Below, in pieces: positions 1 through 5,435 of a DNA stretch of 6,641 nt. Location of the stretch: NCBI GenBank assembly GCA_900772845.1, contig CAAGSD010000057.1, forward strand, positions 1 through 6,641. Direction: 5' to 3'. Positions within the stretch are counted from its first letter, which is position 1; the number at the start of each line of letters is the position of its first letter. A program made the position numbers and the translations under genes. The notes below the pieces were generated by a model. The model worked only from the letters and a program-made list of their open reading frames with translations, was not told where the DNA came from and did no database searches. The stretch is from Lachnospiraceae bacterium (GTDB taxonomy: Bacteria; Bacillota; Clostridia; Lachnospirales; Lachnospiraceae).

Positions 1-1
1 C

Positions 2-13
2 CATTCTTCCTCC
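2..13 (-). promoter_or_regulatory. Ribosome binding site and start codon of a gene leaving the window
   Basis: On the minus strand a GGAGG Shine-Dalgarno sequence (plus positions 9-13) stands four bases before an ATG (positions 4-2). The site lies about 80 bases downstream of the XRE repressor stop and points the same way, so a further gene of this minus-strand group probably starts here. Only the start codon and one more base are inside the window, so nothing can be said of the product. The strength and spacing of the site are the only evidence. Confidence 0.5.
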
Positions 14-62
14 AAACAAATCGGTTGCAATTTCTATAAGCTACTTATATCGTTCCATTATC

Positions 63-87
63 GTGAAGCCACAAATTGTGATTTCAC
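63..87. repeat. 25-bp imperfect palindrome between XRE gene and next gene
   Basis: The arms GTGAA (63-67) and TTCAC (83-87) enclose a second pair, CACAA (70-74) and TTGTG (76-80), around a central A. Both pairs are perfectly complementary and the two-base gaps between them are symmetric. The palindrome begins four bases after the XRE stop codon on the minus strand. There is no T-tract after it in that direction, so an intrinsic terminator is not well supported. A dyad operator controlling the next gene, or a 3' mRNA stem, is equally possible. Confidence 0.5.
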
Positions 88-90
88 AGG

Positions 91-456
91 TTAATCCTCT
101 ACTATGCTCTCCATCTGTTCCAACTTCTGCAAGGCTTTCATATACGCCATCAATCTTTTATACTGCGCATCTCCAAGGCTGTGAATCTGCTTTAATATCT
201 TAATATCCGACCTGGTAACTTCATAATCCATATCTGCATCTTTATATTCCGGATCAATTCCTTTTCCAGTCAAAAGCTGTTCGGGAGTAATCTCCAATGC
301 ATCACATATAGACAACAGACAGTCCGCTTTGGGATTCGTCTTTTTCTTCTTCCAGTCACTGATGTTACTCGTTGCAATCCCGGTTCTTCTTGAGAGTTCC
401 AACTGCGTTATGTTCTTCTGCTCCATCACATAAAAAATTCTTTCACTTATAATCAT
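91..456 (-). CDS. XRE/Cro-family helix-turn-helix repressor
   Basis: A 121-residue cytoplasmic DNA-binding regulator. Residues about 5-62 form a typical HTH_3 (Cro/CI) domain: an initial helix, then ITQLELSRRTGIATSNISDW as the helix-turn-helix (about 16-35), a KKKKTNP turn and the helices SICDALEITPEQLLTG. The remaining 55 residues are mostly charged and helical and probably serve for dimerisation. They lack the Ser/Lys peptidase of LexA/CI-type repressors, so RecA-type self-cleavage is not expected. The ATG start is preceded by GGAGG (464-468) at a spacing of seven. A promoter at 524-552 and repeats at 485-521 lie just upstream, which suggests autorepression. Small regulators like this usually control excision, transfer or neighbouring accessory genes of mobile elements; the RepA fragment nearby fits that, but the target is not visible. 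The family call is firm; the role is inferred. Confidence 0.9.
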   Translation of the reverse strand: MIISERIFYVMEQKNITQLELSRRTGIATSNISDWKKKKTNPKADCLLSICDALEITPEQLLTGKGIDPEYKDADMDYEVTRSDIKILKQIHSLGDAQYKRLMAYMKALQKLEQMESIVED

Positions 457-484
457 GATTTTTCCTCCATCAACATTTCGTAGA

Positions 485-521
485 TATCCGTATTTATAAA
501 TTTATGTATCCGTCTATACGG
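485..521. promoter_or_regulatory. Candidate operator for the XRE repressor
   Basis: TATCCGT occurs twice in direct orientation (485-491 and 507-513), 22 bp or about two helical turns apart. The second copy begins a perfect dyad, CCGTCTATACGG (510-521), and ATACGG (516-521) is the reverse complement of CCGTAT (488-493). The dyad starts three bases downstream of the inferred -10 box of the XRE promoter and covers the expected transcription start. A repressor bound there would block its own gene. The repeats are seen directly; their use as an operator is inferred. Confidence 0.55.
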
Positions 522-523
522 TT

Positions 524-552
524 ATAGTATCATGCTGCAACTTTTCTTTCAA
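524..552 (-). promoter_or_regulatory. Sigma-A-type promoter of the XRE gene
   Basis: On the minus strand TTGAAA (plus 547-552) and TACTAT (plus 524-529) are separated by exactly 17 bases, and the -10 box has a TGn extension. Transcription would start near position 517, giving a leader of about 60 bases before the XRE ATG at 456. The promoter lies mostly inside the last codons of the 78-residue gene upstream, so the repressor can be expressed separately from it. Confidence 0.65.
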
Positions 553-766
553 TAGAGATTTTTGTATTTCTGAACTTTGTTATATTCTTCTCTTTATATA
601 GCTCCGTGTACAACTGTCTTATTCTTTCCCTACGAAGATAAAAATCCGGATCCGGCAAATTATCCAAATCCATTGCTTCCGCATACTTTGCTACCATTTC
701 TCCAATAAAATTTGCTAAATTGCTCCATACATCTCTTTCTTTTAAAACCACTTTATTCTTAACCAT
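530..766 (-). CDS. Small conserved-looking protein of unknown function
   Basis: A 78-residue, soluble, charged protein that I do not recognise as a named family. The middle, residues about 14-45, reads as an amphipathic helix (WSNLANFIGEMVAKYAEAM) followed by a DLDNLPDPDFYLRRE turn; the rest is basic. There is no signal peptide or membrane segment. The ATG has AAAGGA about eight bases upstream, overlapping the end of the 60-residue frame before it, which argues that this start is used. The gene ends inside the promoter of the XRE gene and shares its direction. Small proteins with a DLDxLPDP-like segment seem familiar from mobile elements of Clostridia, but that is memory rather than evidence. 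I judge it a real gene from its start site and sensible amino-acid composition. Confidence 0.65.
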   Translation of the reverse strand: MVKNKVVLKERDVWSNLANFIGEMVAKYAEAMDLDNLPDPDFYLRRERIRQLYTELYKEKNITKFRNTKISIERKVAA

Positions 767-769
767 AAT

Positions 770-952
770 TTAAATCCTTTCTGACATTGTCATGAAATCC
801 ATCATATCCCATCCATAGTGATGTTTCTTTACCTCCAGATAGGATAAGATAGATATTATTAAAATTAGTATTGTTATTATTAGTCTTATTAGATTTTGAT
901 TTTTACTGTTCAAAACCTGTAAATACCAAAAGTCTGTATGCGTCAAAATCAA
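770..952 (-). CDS. Possible small single-pass membrane protein (doubtful)
   Basis: An open frame of 60 codons from a TTG at 952. It would encode one hydrophobic segment (about residues 22-42, LIRLIITILILIISILSYL) followed by KKHH, as in a small membrane protein with the positive residues inside. Against it, there is no ribosome binding site before the TTG, and the frame opens only a few codons earlier (in-frame stop at 962-964). The region is also very AT-rich, so a run of Ile and Leu codons could arise by chance. A GGAGG occurs inside the frame but has no well-spaced start after it. It ends four bases before the next gene, so translation through this region could couple to that gene. It may equally be non-coding debris between the RepA fragment and the 78-residue gene. 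Confidence 0.25.
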   Translation of the reverse strand: MILTHTDFWYLQVLNSKNQNLIRLIITILILIISILSYLEVKKHHYGWDMMDFMTMSERI

Positions 953-979
953 AATTCTTAATTATGATTTCTTCATCTT

Positions 980-1156
980 TTATATTTTGATTTTTCCAGC
1001 ATAGCTATTTTCAAAACATTTCTTAAGGTACAGCTTGTTAGGTCTTCCCAATCCCTGTCTCTTCCGTTCAAGTGCTCCCACCTTTTCCAATTCATCCAAT
1101 AGCTTGCATGCCTTTTGAGTTCCACAATTCAAATCCTCGCAAATATTTTTTATTGA
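980..1156 (-). pseudogene. Fragment of a RepA_N-type replication initiator protein
   Basis: The frame reads SIKNICEDLNCGTQKACKLL, then DELEKVGALERKRQGLGRPN and KLYLKK. This matches the end of the RepA_N domain and the winged-helix core of the replication initiator A proteins of Gram-positive plasmids and integrative elements, whose consensus includes a short IxELLxCxxQKAxKLLxEL helix pair and an IERKRQGxGKPxxIYVK wing. The usual N-terminal part of more than 60 residues (lines such as LPKFLF, KLLYALLLDRM) is missing: the frame runs straight into the insertion-sequence end at 1157. An ATG at 1216 keeps the frame open but lies inside the transposase, so those residues are not RepA. The C-terminal extension is also short, ending at FENSYAGKIKI. 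A working initiator is very unlikely. The fragment shows that the minus-strand genes to its left came from a replicating or integrating element. Confidence 0.7.
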
Positions 1157-1173
1157 CTCAACTTTCCCAGCAG
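1157..1173. repeat. Terminal inverted repeat, left copy
   Basis: CTCAACTTTCCCAGCAG is the reverse complement of 1965-1981 except for one base (G in place of C at the fourteenth position). The complementarity extends one further base outward to 1156 and 1982. It overlaps the transposase stop codon, an arrangement common in compact insertion sequences. Confidence 0.85.
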
Positions 1174-1881
1174 ATATTCCCGAATAAAGCCTGAATAAAT
1201 GCGGTTTGGGAAGCAATCCATTCGGTTACTTTACTTTTCAGTACAGATGTGATATCTGCAGAAAGCGTTGATATATGTTCCACAAACAGAGCCATAAGGC
1301 TCTGCAGTGCATTGGTTAAATCCATGTCCTGGATATCTTCACAGTACATGAAAAACAGTTCACCATATGTTTTTTCGTCATTCTGGTTCCGACGGAGCCA
1401 TTCCAGAATGATATATCGTGTAAATACAATGGTTGTATGGCTTACCATTGCACCATAACTATGGCTCTGGAATTCCGAACCCAATTTCAGGAAAGATTTT
1501 GATGCCTTGAAAAAGCATTCAATTGACCAGCGGTTCCCGTAAATACGCACAATCTCTGTGTCTTTAAGTGAAGTATCCGTGCTCAGAAGATAGAGGCATT
1601 CACTTTTTTTATTACGGTTGCGTATATTGTCTGCCATTATAGGTATAACGCTGTTGTAGCTGCTTTACCATGCCGATTGCATGGATTCCTGTATCCAGAA
1701 TGTTTTTAAGCATTGGCTCTGTGGTAAACCAGGTATCCATAAGCACATAATCAGCTTTTATTCCGGCAGTGAGCGCATTCCGGATAAGCTGGATGGCAGC
1801 ATCCGTTTTATGCATCATACTTAATTTACGGAACTTATAGCCGTTTGTCCGGTGGTCAATGCTATCTGAAACTTCATTATA
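1158..1881 (-). pseudogene. IS4-family transposase remnant (DDE, YREK signature)
   Basis: The remnant lies in two frames. The upstream part, open from 1881 to 1612, includes SIDHRTNGYKFRKL and then ADYVLMDTWFTTEP, the segment with the second catalytic Asp. The downstream part, read in the other frame to the TGA at 1158-1160, includes IRNRNKKSECLYLLSTD, then YGNRWSIECFFKASK. The latter is the IS4 signature Y-(2)-R-(3)-E-(6)-K with the catalytic Glu. Between GRQYT and IRNRNKK the family normally has some 30-40 residues of beta strand, so a deletion of about 100 bp that broke the frame is the simplest explanation. The N-terminal domain with the first Asp is absent. A possible -35 TTGACA (1904-1909) and TATAAT (1876-1881) remain upstream, but the 22-base gap is too long for a good promoter. 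No active transposase can be made from this copy. Confidence 0.85.
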
Positions 1882-1953
1882 TCAGGGATCAGGTGCTTTT
1901 TTATGTCAATACACGAATTTATTCAATTATTTTGTTTGAAAATCAAGTGTTTA

Positions 1954-1970
1954 CACCAGATTTACTGGTG
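1954..1970. repeat. Subterminal hairpin of the insertion sequence
   Basis: CACCAG (1954-1959) and CTGGTG (1965-1970) are perfectly complementary around the five-base loop ATTTA. The hairpin shares its outer arm with the inner end of the terminal repeat at 1965-1981. Hairpins just inside the end of several insertion sequences mask translation or transcription entering from outside; that role is only an inference here. Confidence 0.5.
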
Positions 1971-1981
1971 GGAAAGTTGAG
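1965..1981. repeat. Terminal inverted repeat, right copy
   Basis: CTGGTGGGAAAGTTGAG pairs with the repeat at 1157-1173 at 16 of 17 positions. It marks the promoter-proximal end of the transposase remnant and lies 31 bases before the GNAT start codon. Confidence 0.85.
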
Positions 1982-2012
1982 TTATTAAAGAAGAAATTCC
2001 GAAAGAGGAAAA

Positions 2013-3089
2013 ATGAATTCGGTAGAAAATTATGCCATACGCTACTTAGAACCAAAGGATGTGAAGGATCTGGACCAGTATAATGCGCTGCTGCGCTATA
2101 CCTTTCAGGTAACGGAGGATGAACTGACGGCAACCGGATGGAAAGATGAAGAGATCAAACAGTCGAAGTTCCCGGTACTGGAGCGTGCGGATGTGCTGGG
2201 ATGTTTTGACGGGGATACCCTGATTTCCCAGTTTGCCGTATATCCATTGAAAATGAATATATACGGGGAGGTATTTCCCGTTGGATTTGTTACGAGTGTT
2301 TGTACATATCCGGAATATACCGGGCAGGGCATTATGAAAAAACTGATGTATCAGAGTCTGGAACATATGAAACAGCAGGGAAGACCGTTTGCCCTCCTGT
2401 ATCCTTATTCCATACCGCTGTATCATCATCTGGGCTAGGAGATCATATCCAATAAAATTTCTTTCAATATCAAGGACCGGCAGATTCCGACGAAAGTAAA
2501 AGCACCCGGGTATGTACGGCGTGTGGACTGGGACAATACCGATTTTCATGAGCTGCATTCGCATTTTGCGTCGATTACGCACGGCTGTCTGTTCCGGAAT
2601 GCACTGGCATGGGAGGAATACTGGCGCTGGGATGAGGACGATACGAACGTGGCAGTTTACTATAACACCAAGGACAAGCCATGCGGATTTATGGTCTATC
2701 TGATCAAAAACGATATCATGCATATCAAGGAAACGATCCGGCCGTATGCCATGGGACGCATTATTGATATCGAGAGCTTTTTACAGGATTATCCATGTGA
2801 TCCGGATGGCGGGACACTGTATATCGAACTTGAAATAGAGGATCACCTGCTTTTGTGGAACAACCGCAGTTTCCGCCTCTTTTTTTCCGATGGAACATGT
2901 ATGCTGACCGATGAACCGGCAGAGTATAAGTTAAAAATGGAGATAGGTACGCTGACTACCCTTTTACTGGGATACAAGACGGCTGAGCGTCTGTATGCCC
3001 TTGAACGCATTGAAGGGAAGCAGGAAGCGGTAGATCGTCTGGATGATGTACTGTATCATAAAATTCCATATATTTCCGATTACATTTAA
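2013..3089 (+). pseudogene. Eis-like GNAT N-acetyltransferase gene with an in-frame TAG
   Basis: One continuous frame of 358 codons is interrupted only by TAG at codon 142 (2436-2438). Residues about 8-140 are a GNAT domain: FVTSVCTYPEYTGQGIMKKL (92-111) is the acetyl-CoA loop, and SIPLYHHLG (133-141) holds the Tyr that would align with the general acid of Eis enzymes. Residues about 145-250 read as a second, degenerate GNAT fold, and about 250-358 as the SCP2-like C-terminal domain. The length and layout fit the Eis family, which acetylates amines such as aminoglycosides or lysines in the cytoplasm. The family has Trp after YxxxG, so TGG to TAG is the likely change. The acetyl-CoA loop also has Thr where Arg is usual (EYTGQG). 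The start has AGAGG four bases upstream. An insertion sequence 31 bp upstream probably removed the native promoter, so loss of use may have preceded the stop. Confidence 0.85.
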
Positions 3090-3105
3090 AAAATTCAGCA
3101 TGATA

Positions 3106-3114
3106 TGTTATAAT
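3106..3114 (+). promoter_or_regulatory. Extended -10 promoter before the chemoreceptor gene
   Basis: TGT followed by a perfect TATAAT (3109-3114) forms an extended -10 element. The hexamer 17 bases upstream (3086-3091, TTAAAA) matches the -35 consensus at only four positions and overlaps the stop codon of the GNAT gene. Transcription would begin near 3121 and give a leader of about 113 bases before the ATG at 3234. No sigma-28 motif of the motility type was found in this gap. Confidence 0.55.
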
Positions 3115-3129
3115 GGAAAGTGAAAATTA

Positions 3130-3161
3130 CCAGGATACCGTTCTGCAGATACCGGTATTGG
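3130..3161 (+). promoter_or_regulatory. Leader stem-loop with repeated GATACCG
   Basis: Just downstream of the predicted start of the chemoreceptor transcript, ATACCG (3135-3140) pairs with CGGTAT (3153-3158), and CCA (3130-3132) with TGG (3159-3161), around a two-base bulge and a 12-base loop. GATACCG also occurs twice in direct repeat 14 bases apart (3134-3140, 3148-3154), the second copy within the perfect palindrome ATACCGGTAT (3149-3158). It could be an mRNA structure or a protein site near the promoter. It matches no riboswitch I know; in particular no c-di-GMP aptamer core was seen. Confidence 0.35.
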
Positions 3162-3233
3162 ATGATTTTCGGAATACATAAGGGGAACACTTATAAAAAC
3201 AACAGAAAAAATGATTTTAGGAGGCAAAGGATT

Positions 3234-5324
3234 ATGAAATCAGTACGGACAAAGCTTATAGCATCTATTTTGATCTGTTCTCTTTTTACATCGGTTCTGA
3301 TCGGGGTGATTGCAATTTCAAATTCTGTGCGGACAGCCGGAAAAGATGCAATGACCATGATGCAGCTTACCGGGCAGAAGAAGACCGAAGAGATTAATTC
3401 CACGATTCAGAAGATTGAGCAGTCGGTGGATACGCTCAGTGAAGTCGCAATGAGTAATTTTGACTATGATTCGTTCCGGCAGAGCAAGGATTATGCGGAT
3501 ACATACACCGAGACGGTACAGCAGGCGGTGCTTGATTTTGCAAACCATACAAATGGGGCAGTTACGGTATATCTGCGGTATAACCCGAATTACTCCAATC
3601 CGACATCCGGTGTCTTTGCACAGCGCCAGTCAGTTGACAGTGAACTGCAGTGCCTGACACCGACGGATTTTTCCATGTATGATGAAAGCGATGTGGAGCA
3701 TGTCGGCTGGTATTATCTTCCGGTACAGGCAAAGGAAGCTATCTGGATGTCACCGTACATGAATGAAAATATCAATATTTACATGATCTCATACGTTGTG
3801 CCATTGTTTGCAGAAGATGGAACATCGATCGGTATTGTTGGTATGGATATCGATTTTTCACAGATTACCGATCTGGTTGACGAGACAAAAGTATACCAGA
3901 GTGGATATGCATTTTTGACGGATGCATCGGCAGCAGTCATGTACCACAAAAATGCGGATGAGGGCACAAAGCTTTCCGATCTGGATTCCTCGCTTTCTAA
4001 GAGTGCGGATTTTATCGGAGATGACGGTAATCAGGGAAAGACGATGGATTATTCCTATAAAAATGTAAACAAGAAATTTGCATTTTACAATTTGGACAAT
4101 GGTATGAAGCTTGTTCTTACCGCTCCGGTATCTGAAATTTATGCAGAGGCATACGGGCTGGCAAAACTGATCATTATCGCCATGATCGTTGCATTTGTCC
4201 TGTCTGCTGTGATTGGCGTAATCATCGGTACCGGTATGACCAGACCGATCCGCCAGTTGACCGCTGTGATCGAACAGACAGCGGAACTGGATTTCCGCCC
4301 GACCAAAGAGGGAGACAAATTGCGGAAACAGAAGGATGAGATCGGAAACATGGCAACAAAGATCCACATTATGAGAAAGAAGCTCCGGGAGATGATGGGA
4401 GACCTGCAGCAGACACAGCAGGTACTCGAGGGCAACGCGGAGGATTTGAATCATCTGATGAAGCAGAACAGTGCGTATGCAGAAGATAACTCCGCTGCAA
4501 CGCAGGAACTGGCAGCCGGAATGGAAGAGACCAGTGCAAATGCGGCGCACATTGTGGAAAGCGTTGGAATTATGAGAGAAAGTTCCGACAATATCCAGCG
4601 GCTTGCAGAGGATGGAGAGAAAAATTCCGGACAGATCCAGGAGCGTGCCGGAGAGATGGAACGGATCAGTACGGAGTCCCGCCACAAGACAGACCAGATG
4701 TATGCGGTCATGAAACAGAAGACGGATGCCGCTGTGGAGCAGGCGAAATCCGTACAGAAGATCAATGCGCTGACAGACAACATCAAACAGATTTCTTCCC
4801 AGACAAACCTTCTGGCATTAAATGCCAATATTGAGGCAGCCAGGGCTGGCGAAGCGGGCAGGGGATTTGCGGTTGTTGCTTCCGAAATCGGAAATCTGGC
4901 AACGCAGACACTGGATACCGTTTCCACAATTGACGAGATTGTAGGAGAGGTCAACAGTTCGGTTTCCAATATGACTGAATGCCTCACAACGATTATGGAA
5001 TTTCTGGAACAGACCGTTCTTGGGGATTATGAGCATTTCGCACAGGTGGGGGAGCAGTATCATGCCGATGCGGACACATTCCAGCAGATCATGCAGCAGA
5101 CAAAAGAAGCAGTGGATGCATTAGAGCAGCACATTGGAGAGATCTCTTCTACCGTATCAGAGATCAACTCCATGGTGGAACAGTCCACAGACGGAATCAG
5201 CGGTATTGCCGAGAAATCCGGCAGTACGCAGAACCTTGTAACCGAGGGTTACGACAAGCTGCAGGAGTGCACACAGTCCGTCAATGTGATCCGGGATTTT
5301 GTCGCGCAGTTTCATTTGGATTGA
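3234..5324 (+). CDS. Methyl-accepting chemotaxis protein with dCache sensor domain
   Basis: A 696-residue transmembrane chemoreceptor that would control CheA/CheW and thus flagellar rotation. TM1 lies at about 8-29 and TM2 at about 308-333, enclosing a dCache_1 domain (about 35-300) with YLRYNP (113-118), VGWYYLP (157-163), ISYVVP and GIVGMDIDF (200-208). The Arg of the amino-acid-binding RxWY motif is Val here, so a standard amino-acid ligand is not predicted. A HAMP domain (about 334-388) leads to a long coiled coil whose tip is the conserved segment around LALNANIEAARAGEAGRGFA (527-546). About 22 heptads follow the tip, suggesting the 44H class. There is no C-terminal pentapeptide for CheR. 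The ATG at 3234 is chosen because AGGAGG (3219-3224) precedes it by nine bases; the upstream GTG at 3120 adds 38 unlike residues right after the -10 box. The ligand is unknown. Confidence 0.95.
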   Translation: MKSVRTKLIASILICSLFTSVLIGVIAISNSVRTAGKDAMTMMQLTGQKKTEEINSTIQKIEQSVDTLSEVAMSNFDYDSFRQSKDYADTYTETVQQAVLDFANHTNGAVTVYLRYNPNYSNPTSGVFAQRQSVDSELQCLTPTDFSMYDESDVEHVGWYYLPVQAKEAIWMSPYMNENINIYMISYVVPLFAEDGTSIGIVGMDIDFSQITDLVDETKVYQSGYAFLTDASAAVMYHKNADEGTKLSDLDSSLSKSADFIGDDGNQGKTMDYSYKNVNKKFAFYNLDNGMKLVLTAPVSEIYAEAYGLAKLIIIAMIVAFVLSAVIGVIIGTGMTRPIRQLTAVIEQTAELDFRPTKEGDKLRKQKDEIGNMATKIHIMRKKLREMMGDLQQTQQVLEGNAEDLNHLMKQNSAYAEDNSAATQELAAGMEETSANAAHIVESVGIMRESSDNIQRLAEDGEKNSGQIQERAGEMERISTESRHKTDQMYAVMKQKTDAAVEQAKSVQKINALTDNIKQISSQTNLLALNANIEAARAGEAGRGFAVVASEIGNLATQTLDTVSTIDEIVGEVNSSVSNMTECLTTIMEFLEQTVLGDYEHFAQVGEQYHADADTFQQIMQQTKEAVDALEQHIGEISSTVSEINSMVEQSTDGISGIAEKSGSTQNLVTEGYDKLQECTQSVNVIRDFVAQFHLD

Positions 5325-5352
5325 TAATTGTCCGAAGATAAGTTAAGATGTG

Positions 5353-5368
5353 GTTAGCATAGGCTAAC
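5353..5368. repeat. Small hairpin between chemoreceptor and esterase
   Basis: GTTAGC (5353-5358) and GCTAAC (5363-5368) pair perfectly around the loop ATAG. The following bases are not a clean T-tract (a few T and A runs begin about nine bases later), so it is at best a weak terminator for the chemoreceptor. As a dyad in the 111-base gap before the esterase it could also be a regulator site. No convincing -35/-10 pair was found in this gap. Confidence 0.35.
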
Positions 5369-5435
5369 ATGAAACTCTTTAAATCTTTTAAATATAGGAA
5401 AAGGAAATTTTACATCGGAAACGAGGAAAATTATA

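Larger units (their letters stand above)
1157..1981 (-). mobile_element. Internally deleted IS4-family insertion sequence
   Basis: This 825-bp element is bounded by a pair of 17-bp terminal inverted repeats that match at 16 positions and contains the remains of one transposase gene on the minus strand, whose stop codon lies within the right-hand repeat as read in that direction. Intact IS4-family elements are usually about 1.3-1.6 kb, so close to half is missing, including the N-terminal part of the transposase. The flanks show TTATTGA (1150-1156) and TTATTAA (1982-1988), six of seven bases alike, which could be a decayed target duplication. One side cuts into the RepA fragment and the other lies 31 bp from the start codon of the GNAT gene. 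RepA sequence does not recognisably resume on the far side, so either the RepA gene was already broken or a rearrangement followed insertion. Confidence 0.85.

Noticed and set aside
840..900. AT-rich stretch as an origin or repeat array.
   Set aside because: It is simple low-complexity sequence overlapping Ile/Leu codons; no iterons or regular repeats were found.
1876..1909. TTGACA and TATAAT as an active promoter of the insertion sequence.
   Set aside because: The gap is 22 bases, well over the usual 17, so it may be a leftover or chance.
2046..2723. Long minus-strand open frame opposite the GNAT gene (225 codons).
   Set aside because: Its product is rich in Cys, Ile and Arg without family features, has no ribosome site, and lies opposite clear GNAT sequence.
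3120..3233. GTG at 3120 as the start of the chemoreceptor.
   Set aside because: It would lie right after the -10 box with no ribosome site and add 38 residues before TM1; the ATG at 3234 has AGGAGG at good spacing.
3858..4685. Minus-strand open frame of 275 codons opposite the chemoreceptor.
   Set aside because: It reflects codon bias of the coiled coil on the other strand; the product is His/Cys-rich nonsense with no plausible start.
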